A stretch of 64,000 nucleotides of DNA from Myxococcales bacterium (lineage in GTDB: Bacteria; Myxococcota_A; Polyangia; Polyangiales; Polyangiaceae), in contig JADJQX010000008.1 of NCBI GenBank assembly GCA_016712525.1, positions 1,240,001-1,304,000 on the forward strand. Direction: 5' to 3'. The position numbers and the translations under genes were made by a program. How positions within the stretch are numbered: the stretch's first letter is position 1; every line of letters starts with the position of its first letter. The notes beneath the pieces were generated by a model that worked only from the letters and a program-made list of their open reading frames with translations, was not told the DNA's origin and made no database searches. Shown piece by piece: positions 44,259 to 53,057 of this stretch.

Positions 44259-45187
44259 AGAAGCCCGTGCTCGTGGTGAACCCGAAGTCCGGCGGGGGGA
44301 AGACCGGCAAGACCTTCGGAGCCATGCGCGCGACGATCGAGAGCCGCATCGGCCCGTGCGACGTCCGTGAGACCGAGCGCTCGGGCCACGCGATCGCCCT
44401 CGCCGAGGAGGCCGCTCGTGATGGGCACCCCCTCGTCGTAGCGGTCGGCGGAGACGGGACGTTCAACGAGGTCGTGAACGGGCTCATGCGGGCGAAGACT
44501 GCCGGTCACGAAGCGGAGCTCGGCCTCATCGCTCAGGGGACGGGCGGCGACTTCCGCAGGTCCCTCGGCATCGAGCACCGGCTCGACGTGTACCTCGACG
44601 CGCTCGCGGGCACGAAGACGCGCCGCATCGACGTGGGGCTCCTCGAGCACGACGGCGGAAAGACACGCTATTTCGTGAACATCCTCTCGGCCGGCATGGG
44701 CGGCCTCGTCGATCAGTACGTCGCCGAGGGCAGCCGCGCGATGGGCGGCGGCGCGGCCTACTATTTCGCGTCGCTGAAGGCGCTCGTGAACGCCAAGGTC
44801 GGCCACGTGCGCTGCAAGATCACCAAGGGCGGCGAGGTGACCGAGAGGACGGTGCCCACGCTCATGATCGCCATCTGCAACGGTCGGTTTTTCGGCTCCG
44901 GCATGAAGGTCGGCCCGATGGCCGAGATCGACGACGGCATCTTCGAGGTCGTCGCGCTCGGGCAGACGTCGAAGCTCGGCTTCGCCGTCACGTCGAACGC
45001 GATCTACTCGGGCGGGCACATGCGGGACGCGCGCACGGTGCACATGCGCGGCGACACCATCGAGATGTCGCTCGAGAACGCCGACGCGTCGCCGCACTTC
45101 TTGCTCGACCTCGACGGCGAGCCGCTCGGGGGACTGCCCATCAAGGTGACCGTGGTCCCGAAGGCCCTCGCGCTGCGCGTGGCCTGA
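44255..45187 (+). CDS. Diacylglycerol/lipid kinase family protein
   Basis: 310 residues. DAGK catalytic signature: VVNPKSGGGKTGKTF, VAVGGDGTFNEVVNGL and IAQGTGGDFRRSL, with a beta-rich C-terminal domain. It would phosphorylate diacylglycerol or another lipid alcohol using ATP at the membrane. ATGA overlap with the SDR gene means coupled translation. In this operon a plausible role is to phosphorylate an alkyl/acyl-glycerol; this is inference. Confidence 0.88.
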   Translation: MKKPVLVVNPKSGGGKTGKTFGAMRATIESRIGPCDVRETERSGHAIALAEEAARDGHPLVVAVGGDGTFNEVVNGLMRAKTAGHEAELGLIAQGTGGDFRRSLGIEHRLDVYLDALAGTKTRRIDVGLLEHDGGKTRYFVNILSAGMGGLVDQYVAEGSRAMGGGAAYYFASLKALVNAKVGHVRCKITKGGEVTERTVPTLMIAICNGRFFGSGMKVGPMAEIDDGIFEVVALGQTSKLGFAVTSNAIYSGGHMRDARTVHMRGDTIEMSLENADASPHFLLDLDGEPLGGLPIKVTVVPKALALRVA

Positions 45188-45223
45188 ACGCTCAACCGGC
45201 GACGCGTCGGTAGGCCGAGTCTG

Positions 45224-45243
45224 AATAGGTTGATTGACCTATT
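45224..45243. terminator. Hairpin between convergent genes
   Basis: AATAGGT, loop TGATTG, ACCTATT: perfect 7-bp stem, AT-rich for this genome. The minus-strand gene's stop lies inside it. Confidence 0.5.
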
Positions 45244-47248
45244 GTTCGACGCACACCAGGCGACGGAAGAGACCGCACTGGGCGCCCGCGAACGAGAGCG
45301 CGGCGGTCGTCGTGGCGCTCGGCCTGCCCGCCATGCCCACGGAGCCCGAGCCGATGGTCCACCCGCCGCAGGTGGAGGCGTGGGTCGCCGCGGTGCCCGT
45401 GAGGCCCGTCCACGTGTCCTCTCCGGCTGGGAGCGACGGGCCCCACGCGCCCGCGAGCGGGAAGACCAGGGCGCCTGTCGCGTCTGTGGTCGTCACCGTC
45501 GTTCGCCCGTCGGTGAGGGCGTAGCGCGTGCTCGGGGCGAACGGCCAGTCGATCGTCGAGCTGCGGTTCGTGCCGTCGGCGAGGAGGGCCTTGTAGGTGC
45601 CCGTCGCGGGCTTCGCCGCGGACTGCATGCAGAACGCATCGGCCTTCGCGATGGCGTTCGCGCCGGGGAGCGCCCCGTCCCCCGCGAGGTCACCGCTGTG
45701 CTTCTCGCTCGTGACGAAGATGCGCTTCGGCGTCGGCACGCAGAGGTGCGCCGTCTCCGCGGACGAGACCTCGCCCACCGGGCACGCGAGACACGCCGCC
45801 GAGGTCGGGCTCCCGGAGGCGGCGGTCGAGGTCCCGTCCGGGCACGGCATGCAGCGGGTCGCACCGGAGGCGTCGGTGTAGGTACCACGCGGACAGGCCT
45901 CGCACACGTTGGGCTCGTACGCAGGGACGGATCCGGCCGCGCACGCCACGCACAGCCCGCCGGCCGAGCGGCCCTCGCCAGGAGGGCACGAGAGCGCGGT
46001 CGACCTCGGCAAGGAGAGCACGTCGGTGCCGCTCTTCCACACCACGTCGGGGCCTCGAAGGAGGAGCGGGGCCTCGACGAGCACGTCCTTCAGCATGCGG
46101 TTCGGGGTACACGTCCCGCGTGTCGCGATCTCGGAGAGCGCACACTTGGAGAGGCCGCGGGCGTCCCCGAAGTAGAGGCTCTCGGCGTCGAGCGTGAAGA
46201 CGTCTCCGAGCGCGCCGAGGTCGATCCACGTGAGGCAGTCGGCCGCGGCGGGGCAAGCGAAGAGCTTCGCCCCGATCCGAGCGACGATCGTCGGGTACGT
46301 GACGGCGGGGCCTCGCTCGCTCGTGCCGATAGCCACGGGGACTCCGGGAGGGAGCGCGACGTTCACGTCGGTCACCGTGAGCACCGGGGGCGTCACGGCG
46401 CCGGTCGTGTTGCCCTCGACCAGGAATTTCTGCTGCTCCGGGAGGTAGAAGACGTGCGCGCCCACGTTCTCGTGCGCAGACGCCGTGGTGCGCCCGACGC
46501 GGTGGGGATTGCCGAGCGGGAGCGTCGCGAAGAGCGTGCGTCGCCCCGCGTCCGCCGGACGCACCCACGTGCCTCCGTACGTCGTGCTCGTGAGGCCGAG
46601 CGCGAGGTGCGAGGCGAACACCATGTTCTGCACACCCACGGTCTGGAGGTTCGAGACCTGGGTGCGCGCGGTGCCGTCGAACGCGATGGTGAACGCGTTG
46701 TCGATCTGGGAGGCGGGCCCGGGGGGGACGGGAGTGGTCGTTCGCTCGTAGTAGACGACGCGATCGCTCGTCATCCCGAAGAGCCCCGCCTTGCCGGTCG
46801 CGGTCGGGACGGGCACACGTGCCGCGCACCCCGGGAGATCGCAGATCGAGATCGTCGTGCCGACGAGCGTCGCAAGCTTCCCGTCGGTGATGTCGAAGTC
46901 GAGGAGGCCGGCCACGGTGGCGAGCACCGTGGGGGGAACGGCCGGAATGGGCGGGCCCGCGTCGCTCGCGTCCGCGACGTCATCCGCGGCGTCGACGGAC
47001 GCGTCTTGGAGAGCCCCCGCGTCGCCGGCTTCGCCATCGGTCGTCGTGGCGTCGGCGCGGGATACGTCGGGCGAGGCATCGACGGAGACGGCACCGTCGA
47101 TCTTCGGCCCCGCCTCCGAGGGAGCACCGGCCTCGGGGGTAGGCGCCGAGGCATCGTCGACGTCCACGGCGACACCGCTCACGACGTTGCAGCCGACGAC
47201 CGCGACCACGACCGCCCCACCCACGATTCCAAGCCGCCCTGCACGCAT
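45239..47248 (-). CDS. Large lipoprotein with Cys-rich repeats and DUF1554-like domain
   Basis: 669 residues. Lipobox VVAVVGC. Acidic Asp/Ala linker to about 110; a region from about 110 to 430 with repeated beta strands (LGLTSTTYGGTWV, DVFTLDAESLYFGD), possibly a propeller; a Cys-rich segment about 435-510 with CxxC knots (ACPRGTYTDASGATRCMPCP) like ephrin-receptor/TNFR-type repeats; and a C-terminal DUF1554-like domain (FVTSEKHSGDLAGDGALPGA, ADAFC, YKALLADGTN, CGLFRRLVCVE). Likely a surface binding protein. AGAAGGGG precedes ATG. Confidence 0.8.
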   Translation of the reverse strand: MRAGRLGIVGGAVVVAVVGCNVVSGVAVDVDDASAPTPEAGAPSEAGPKIDGAVSVDASPDVSRADATTTDGEAGDAGALQDASVDAADDVADASDAGPPIPAVPPTVLATVAGLLDFDITDGKLATLVGTTISICDLPGCAARVPVPTATGKAGLFGMTSDRVVYYERTTTPVPPGPASQIDNAFTIAFDGTARTQVSNLQTVGVQNMVFASHLALGLTSTTYGGTWVRPADAGRRTLFATLPLGNPHRVGRTTASAHENVGAHVFYLPEQQKFLVEGNTTGAVTPPVLTVTDVNVALPPGVPVAIGTSERGPAVTYPTIVARIGAKLFACPAAADCLTWIDLGALGDVFTLDAESLYFGDARGLSKCALSEIATRGTCTPNRMLKDVLVEAPLLLRGPDVVWKSGTDVLSLPRSTALSCPPGEGRSAGGLCVACAAGSVPAYEPNVCEACPRGTYTDASGATRCMPCPDGTSTAASGSPTSAACLACPVGEVSSAETAHLCVPTPKRIFVTSEKHSGDLAGDGALPGANAIAKADAFCMQSAAKPATGTYKALLADGTNRSSTIDWPFAPSTRYALTDGRTTVTTTDATGALVFPLAGAWGPSLPAGEDTWTGLTGTAATHASTCGGWTIGSGSVGMAGRPSATTTAALSFAGAQCGLFRRLVCVEQ

Positions 47249-47372
47249 GGTTACCGCCCCTTCTTGGATCTCGACCAGTCGCCCAATTCTGACGCCACGC
47301 GCGGGCCTCTCGCAAGGCCCCTCTCGGGCGGGGTGTCCGAAAATGCGAGCTACCGCCTACGAAACGCGCTGT

Positions 47373-47378
47373 TAGCTT
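47373..47378 (+). promoter_or_regulatory. Extended -10 (TGtTAGCTT)
   Basis: TG at 47370-47371, TAGCTT at 47373-47378, 7 nt before ATG 47386; leaderless start predicted. Confidence 0.5.
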
Positions 47379-47385
47379 CGACGTC

Positions 47386-48867
47386 ATGAGAGCTTCTCGC
47401 GTCCCTTGTCTCGGTCTCTCCGTGATCGCGCTCGCCTCCTTCGCGGCAGTATCCGTTGGTGCGTGCTCCGAGTCCGTGGTCGACGGCTCGGTGGACGGGT
47501 CGGCGCCCATTCCCACCGTGACGGCCCCCGACGGTGGAGCGACGAGCCAACCCGACGGCGCGCCCCTGCCCGTCGTGACGGCGTGCGCGGCGCCCACCGG
47601 AGCGGGCACCGAGCACAAGAACGACATCATCGCCGACGAGACCTGGACGGCCGCGGCGAGCCCCCACCGCATCACGTTCAACACGCGGATCCTCGCGAAC
47701 GTGACGATCGAGCCCTGCGCGGTGGTGACCGTCGACGAGGGCTACACGATCACGGTCGGCTCCTCCGACAAGGTGGGTGTGCTTCGGGCGAAGGGGGAGC
47801 GCGGCGTCGACGGCGCGGGCAAACCCGTGCGGCGCGAGGTGCTCGTTCGTGCGTCCGACCCTGCAAAACCCTGGGGGAGCATCTCCATCGCCACGAAGGG
47901 CTCGGTCGACCTCGAGACGGTCACGCTCGCCGACGCGGCGAACCCACGCTCGGATCAGAACGGCGGCGGGGCGATCGTCGCGTACGGCGAGGGTCTCACC
48001 GAGTCGATCGTGAAGAAGAGCGTGCGCGCGAAGGACCTCGTCATTCAAGGTGCGCGCGGCTACGGCATCAACATGCTCGCACTCACGGGCTTCACGGACG
48101 ACTCGGGCGAGATCACCGTGAAGGGCAGCGGCCGCGCCGAGGCGCCCTACCCCGTCCGAGTCGTACCCGGCGCGATGGGCTCGGTGCCTACGCTCACCCT
48201 CGAGGGGAACCACGCGAACGAGGTCGAGATCGACGCCTCCTACGGCGGCATGCCGAGCGACACGATCCGTGCGCGCGGCGTGCCCTACCACGTCCGCGGG
48301 AGGCTCCGCGTCGCGCCGCACGCAGACGGCGCGCCCTCGACGCTCACGATCGAGCCCGGGGTGACGCTCCGCTTCGACGACGTGACGAACGACAGCGGCC
48401 TTCAGCTCGGCACGTCCGACGTGCGGCAGGGCATTTTGGTGGCGGCGGGCACGGCCGCGCAGAAGATCACGTTCACCTCCGCGAAGGCGACGCCCGCCGC
48501 CGCGAACTGGAAGAACATTTACTTTTCGTACTCGCCCGCGACCGGCAACCGCATCGAGCACGCGATCATCGAGTACGCGGGGGCGCCGAGCGGGGCGCAG
48601 GGGTACGGCTGCGGGCCCGCCGAGAACGACGCGTCGGTGCTCATCCTGTCGGGGCGCCCGTCGAGCGCGTTCATCCAGAACACGACGTTCCGCAACGGCG
48701 GTGGCGACACGGGGCTCCTCCTCGGGTGGAGCTCGGACATGGACGGCCCCGACTTCTTGCCGACCAACACGTTCACGCAGGTGCCCGCGTGCCGCGTGAG
48801 CCGTTGGCGAAACGCGACGGGCAACGCGTGCCCGGGCTCGGTCGGCGGCTCTCCCGTGTGCTTCTGA
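47386..48867 (+). CDS. Lipoprotein with parallel beta-helix-like repeats
   Basis: 493 residues. Lipobox AVSVGAC. After a short linker the protein is a series of short strands typical of right-handed beta-helices (RILANVTIEPCAVVTVDEGYT, GILVAAGTAAQKITFTS, NRIEHAIIEYAGA, SAFIQNTTFRNGG). Similar proteins are surface or secreted and bind or cleave polysaccharides; no catalytic motif is recognised. Ends 9 bp from a convergent kinase gene. Confidence 0.78.
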   Translation: MRASRVPCLGLSVIALASFAAVSVGACSESVVDGSVDGSAPIPTVTAPDGGATSQPDGAPLPVVTACAAPTGAGTEHKNDIIADETWTAAASPHRITFNTRILANVTIEPCAVVTVDEGYTITVGSSDKVGVLRAKGERGVDGAGKPVRREVLVRASDPAKPWGSISIATKGSVDLETVTLADAANPRSDQNGGGAIVAYGEGLTESIVKKSVRAKDLVIQGARGYGINMLALTGFTDDSGEITVKGSGRAEAPYPVRVVPGAMGSVPTLTLEGNHANEVEIDASYGGMPSDTIRARGVPYHVRGRLRVAPHADGAPSTLTIEPGVTLRFDDVTNDSGLQLGTSDVRQGILVAAGTAAQKITFTSAKATPAAANWKNIYFSYSPATGNRIEHAIIEYAGAPSGAQGYGCGPAENDASVLILSGRPSSAFIQNTTFRNGGGDTGLLLGWSSDMDGPDFLPTNTFTQVPACRVSRWRNATGNACPGSVGGSPVCF

Positions 48868-48876
48868 GCGGGAGCT

Positions 48877-49962
48877 TCAGGGCCGACCGCGACGTGTGCG
48901 CGCGAGGGCCGGGACGTCGGTTTTTTGGCGGGTCCCGGACACCGCGGGGGGCGCGCTCGGACGGGCGTCACCCCCCTCGGGGGTGCTGCGCACCACGGTC
49001 GTGAGGCCATCGAGAGACTCGGGGGGGCCCGTGACCTCGGTCGTGTCGGGATCGACGAAGGGCGCGGGGCGGAGCGTGCGGAGGTCGAACCCGGCGACGC
49101 CGTTCGCGATCTCCCACGCTGCGACCTCTCCATCGACCGAGGCGAGGGCGTCGAGCATCTCGGTCGCCGAGGCGAACCTCGCGTTTCGATCGAAGCTCAC
49201 CGCGCGGTCGAGCACGGCGAGGAGCCTCGGAGGCCCCTCGAGCCCGAGGTCGTTCGAACGTGGGAGAGGCATGATGGCGGCGAGCACGAGCTCGTTGCCC
49301 TTCCGGAGCTGGCGGCCGTGGAGGAGCATGAGCCCCGACGCCCCTACCGCGAAGACGTCCGTCGGCGGACCGAAGGCCTCTTTTTGCCCGATGGCTTGCT
49401 CGGGCGCCATGAACGCCGGCGTGCCGAGCACGGCCCCGGTCGCCGTGAGCGCCGAGAGGCTGACCGACCGCGCGATGCCGAAATCGAGCACCTTGATGAC
49501 GCCGTCGTCGCACACGAAGAGGTTCGACGGTTTCACGTCACGGTGGAGGATGCCCGCAGAGTGGGCCTTCTCGAGCACGGAGAGCGCACCGCGCAGCACG
49601 GCGAGCACCGCCGACGGCGCGGGCTTCGGATTGCGCCCGAGCCAGGCGCCGACACACTCCCCGGAGAGCTTCTCCATGACGAAGTAGGGCATGCCGTTCG
49701 GGTCGATGCCGTCGTCGTAGATGCGCACGACCCCCGGGTGGTCGATCGTGTTCGCCATGTAGGGCTCACGGCGGAAGCGCTCGACGTCCGCCTCCTGGAG
49801 CTTGTAGCTCGTGTGGAGCACCTTGAGGGCGCACACATGCCCGTTGCGGTGGCGCGCTTCGTACACCGCGGCGCTCCCTCCCACGCCGAGCAGGCTCACG
49901 AGCGTGTACCGCCCGATCGCCTCCCCCACACGAGCCTCGAGCTGCGCGCCCAGTCGGGACAT
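48877..49962 (-). CDS. Soluble Ser/Thr protein kinase
   Basis: 361 residues. Hanks kinase: LLGVGGSAAVYEARH loop, CALKVLH Lys, ILHRDVKPSN, VLDFGIARS, TPAFMAPEQ. No membrane helix; the C-terminal 80 residues are a disordered Pro/Thr/Arg tail, so it is predicted cytoplasmic, unlike the other two kinases here. ATG 49962 is supported by a TGgTACGTT extended -10 ending 7 nt upstream. Longer in-frame sequence upstream is antisense to ftsH. Confidence 0.9.
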   Translation of the reverse strand: MSRLGAQLEARVGEAIGRYTLVSLLGVGGSAAVYEARHRNGHVCALKVLHTSYKLQEADVERFRREPYMANTIDHPGVVRIYDDGIDPNGMPYFVMEKLSGECVGAWLGRNPKPAPSAVLAVLRGALSVLEKAHSAGILHRDVKPSNLFVCDDGVIKVLDFGIARSVSLSALTATGAVLGTPAFMAPEQAIGQKEAFGPPTDVFAVGASGLMLLHGRQLRKGNELVLAAIMPLPRSNDLGLEGPPRLLAVLDRAVSFDRNARFASATEMLDALASVDGEVAAWEIANGVAGFDLRTLRPAPFVDPDTTEVTGPPESLDGLTTVVRSTPEGGDARPSAPPAVSGTRQKTDVPALARTRRGRP

Positions 49963-49969
49963 CGACTTG

Positions 49970-49975
49970 AACGTA
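49970..49975 (-). promoter_or_regulatory. Extended -10 (TGgTACGTT) for kinase
   Basis: Minus-strand TACGTT with TG two bases upstream, then caagtcg and ATG 49962. Confidence 0.5.
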
Positions 49976-50109
49976 CCATGCACGTTCCCCGCATGGCGAT
50001 GGACCTCGCTCACGTCGCAACCCCTCGAACACGCGAGCGAATCGGCTACGCGGGCTGGGTTTCGCACGAAAGCCGGGGGAGGTGACCGGTTCGGTGCTCT
50101 AGTGGGCCC

Positions 50110-51972
50110 ATGGCGAAGCCCAGCAGTACCCTGCGTGCGCGGCTCGGCAGCTCGCTCGGCCTCTTGGTCGTGGCGCTGCTCGTCGTCGGCATCTTCGTGG
50201 CTCGAGGGCAGCGCGACGAAGCGAAGGTCGTGCCTTACAGCGAGCTCGTCACGGCGATCGACGAAGGGCGAGCGAAGGAGGTGACGCTCGGAGCGACGGA
50301 GATCCAAGCCAAGTTGGCCGGCAAGGACGGGAAGGCCGACGAGACCATCGTGGTGGTGCGCATCCCCGAGATGGACGAACGGCCCCTGCTCGACGCCATG
50401 CTCAAGGCGCGCGGCGTCTCCGTGAGCGGCAAGCACGAGGAGCGTGGATTTTTCACGACCGCCTTGCTCGGCGTGCTCCCGTTCATCGTGATCCCGCTCC
50501 TCTTCCTCGGGCTCAGCACGTTCGCCGCGCGCGGCCAAGGCAAGGCGATGACGTTCGGCAAGAGCCGCGCGAAGATCTACGACCAGAGCCCCGAGAACGT
50601 CACGCGCTTCTCGGACGTGGCCGGCATCGACGAGGCCAAGGCCGAGCTCACCGAGGTGGTGAAGTTCTTGAAGGAGCCCGCGAAGTACCGCGCCGTAGGT
50701 GCGCGCGTGCCGAAGGGCGTCTTGCTCGTGGGCGCGCCGGGCACGGGGAAGACGCTGCTCGCCAAGGCCGTGGCGGGAGAGTCGGGCGTGCCGTTCTTCT
50801 CCATGTCGGGCTCCGAGTTCGTGGAGATGTTCGTCGGGGTGGGGGCCTCGCGCGTCAGGGATCTGTTCGAGCAGGCGAAGAGCCACGCGCCTTGCATCGT
50901 GTTCATCGACGAGCTCGACGCGATCGGCAAGGCGCGCTCGGGGGCCCAAGGCTTCGCCGCCAACGAGGAGCGCGAGCAGACCCTGAACCAGCTCCTCGTC
51001 GAGATGGACGGGTTCGACTCGGGGAGCGGGCTCGTCATGATGGCGGCGACGAACCGGCCCGAAATCTTGGATCGCGCGCTCTCTCGGGCCGGGAGGTTCG
51101 ACCGTCAGGTGCTCGTCGATCGCCCCGACGTGCGCGGGCGCGAGGCCATCTTGAAGGTCCACGCGAAGAAGGTGCAGCTCGGCGTCGACGTGGACCTCAC
51201 GCACGTGGCGCAGCGAACCCCCGGCATGGTGGGGGCCGACCTCGCGAACGTCGTGAACGAGGCGGCGCTCGCGTCGGTGCGCAGGGAGGCCGCCATCGTC
51301 GAGGCCCAAGACTTCGAGGAGGCCATCGATCGCCTCCAGCTCGGCCTCAAGAAGGGGGGGCGCGTGATGACCGACGACGAGAAGCGCCGCGTGGCCTTCC
51401 ACGAGTCGGGCCACGCGCTCGTCGCCCTCTCGATGAAACACGCCGATCCCGTACACCGGGTCACCATCATCCCGCGATCGATCGGGGCGCTCGGCGCCAC
51501 GCTGCAGCTCCCCACGGAGGAGCGTTACCTCGTCACGCGCGAGGAGCTGCTCGACCGCATCTGCACGTTGCTCGGGGGCCGCGCCGCCGAGGAGGTCGCG
51601 TGCGAGGACGTGTCGACGGGGGCCGAGGACGACCTCGCGCGCGCCACGGAGCTGTCGCGCCTCATGGTGTCGCGCTTCGGCATGAGCGAGGCGTTGGGGC
51701 CCGCGGCGACGTCACGCTCGGCCGACGACGCGCCCGCGTGGATGGGGCGCGCGGATGGGCCGAGCGAAGCGACCCGGCAGCTCGTCGACACCGAGATCCG
51801 GGCCATCCTCGATCGTGAGCTCGCACGAGCGCGCGACGTGCTCTCCCGCGAGCGCGCGAAGCTCGACGCCATCGCCTCGGCGCTGCTCGAGAGAGAGACG
51901 CTCCAGCGCGGCGAGCTCGAGGCCCTCGTCGCCGCGCCGCCCGCGCCGCCCGCGCCTACCTCGGCGACGTAG
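50110..51972 (+). CDS. ftsH: ATP-dependent zinc metalloprotease FtsH
   Basis: 620 residues. Two N-terminal membrane helices (LGLLVVALLVVGIFV; LLGVLPFIVIPLLFLGL) flank a periplasmic domain. AAA+ domain: Walker A GAPGTGKT near 208, Walker B IVFIDELDAIG, second region TNRPEILDRALSRAGRFDRQ. Zinc-protease motif HESGH at 431-435. It degrades membrane and unfolded proteins. A TCTAGT-like -10 ends 6 nt before ATG. Ends 6 bp from the convergent gene. Confidence 0.95.
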   Translation: MAKPSSTLRARLGSSLGLLVVALLVVGIFVARGQRDEAKVVPYSELVTAIDEGRAKEVTLGATEIQAKLAGKDGKADETIVVVRIPEMDERPLLDAMLKARGVSVSGKHEERGFFTTALLGVLPFIVIPLLFLGLSTFAARGQGKAMTFGKSRAKIYDQSPENVTRFSDVAGIDEAKAELTEVVKFLKEPAKYRAVGARVPKGVLLVGAPGTGKTLLAKAVAGESGVPFFSMSGSEFVEMFVGVGASRVRDLFEQAKSHAPCIVFIDELDAIGKARSGAQGFAANEEREQTLNQLLVEMDGFDSGSGLVMMAATNRPEILDRALSRAGRFDRQVLVDRPDVRGREAILKVHAKKVQLGVDVDLTHVAQRTPGMVGADLANVVNEAALASVRREAAIVEAQDFEEAIDRLQLGLKKGGRVMTDDEKRRVAFHESGHALVALSMKHADPVHRVTIIPRSIGALGATLQLPTEERYLVTREELLDRICTLLGGRAAEEVACEDVSTGAEDDLARATELSRLMVSRFGMSEALGPAATSRSADDAPAWMGRADGPSEATRQLVDTEIRAILDRELARARDVLSRERAKLDAIASALLERETLQRGELEALVAAPPAPPAPTSAT

Positions 51973-51978
51973 CGGCCC

Positions 51979-52908
51979 TCACGAGAGGCCGTACTTGGCG
52001 TTGTAGATCTGCGTGAGGCGCGTGTGCTCGTTGAAGAGGCGCATGTCGTCTCGCATGGCGTTCGTGGCGAAGTGCGCGGACCACCACGCGCCGAGCTGGC
52101 TGTACTCGGTGATCGACACGCCGAGCTTCGCGAGCGCGGCCTGCGGATCTTGGCCACGTTGTGACGCAGCGGCCATCGCGGCGCCCATCTCGATCCACTT
52201 CTCCATCGAGCACGGCTCGCCGCCGAGGCTCTGCCCCGCCCCGCCCACCTGCATGTGCGCGACGCCCGCCTTGGCCGCCCCCGAGTAGCGCCCCGTGCTG
52301 CCGTTGACGAACGCGTTGCCGTACTCGGTCGCGATCGTGGCCGTCGTGTCGCGCGACATGCGCGCGTTCCACTCGGCGCTCACGCGCTCCCAGGTGCCCG
52401 CGTCGATGCGGAGCTCGCGGGTCACGTTCTCTAGCGTGCCTCCTTGGGCGACGTAGGCCATGGCCGAGGCCCACGTGGGGAGATCGACGCCCTCGACCGG
52501 CGCCATCTCACCGTGGAGCGCGCCCCCCGGCTGGAGCTGCGCCTGCCTGCCCTGCGTGAGGTAGTCCTGCGTGACGCGCATCTTGAGGTGCATCATGTCG
52601 TGGATCGTGCCGTAGCGCTGTGCCGCCTGGGGAGACTGCATGAAGCGCTCGACCGTGGCCTTCACCTGGCGGTAGTGCGGCAGGCTCCGGAAGCCGTAGT
52701 GCTGGAGGAGCTGGCGGCGCTCTTGGCGATCGTCCCAGGCGCGCTCGACGAGGAACTCGGCGAGGAAGTAGGACGACAAATCGTTGAACAGGTCGAAGGC
52801 GCCGACGTCGTTCGTGCCCTCGAGGCGGTAGTCGCGGGTCTCGTCGTCGAAGGGATCGACACCACGCGAAGGGACCTGACCGAAACCACCACCGTAGACG
52901 TTGTTCAT
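51979..52908 (-). CDS. Unknown helical protein with duplicated domain
   Basis: 309 residues. AAGGAGAG 8 nt before ATG 52908. No signal or membrane segment. The N-terminal third is Gly/Asp-rich, then helical (YFLAEFLVERAWDDRQERRQLL). The C-terminal half has two related repeats: LPTWASAMAYVAQGGTLENVT with WNARMSRDTTATIATEY, and MEKWIEMGAAMAAASQRG with WWSAHFATNAMRDD. Conserved Trp, Met-Asp and acidic positions suggest an internal duplication. No family recognised. Confidence 0.75.
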   Translation of the reverse strand: MNNVYGGGFGQVPSRGVDPFDDETRDYRLEGTNDVGAFDLFNDLSSYFLAEFLVERAWDDRQERRQLLQHYGFRSLPHYRQVKATVERFMQSPQAAQRYGTIHDMMHLKMRVTQDYLTQGRQAQLQPGGALHGEMAPVEGVDLPTWASAMAYVAQGGTLENVTRELRIDAGTWERVSAEWNARMSRDTTATIATEYGNAFVNGSTGRYSGAAKAGVAHMQVGGAGQSLGGEPCSMEKWIEMGAAMAAASQRGQDPQAALAKLGVSITEYSQLGAWWSAHFATNAMRDDMRLFNEHTRLTQIYNAKYGLS

Positions 52909-53057
52909 GATCGGCTCTCCTTGGAGGAGGGCCTTTGCAGCGCGCGTGCCGAGGGGTTTTCTCGGGGATTCGTGGGGGGATTGGAGCCGTCGGCGCGCGC
53001 GTTGCCGGCAAACGAGCGGCGGCCGGCAAGGCGTTGCCGTGCGCGAGCTCGGGGCGG

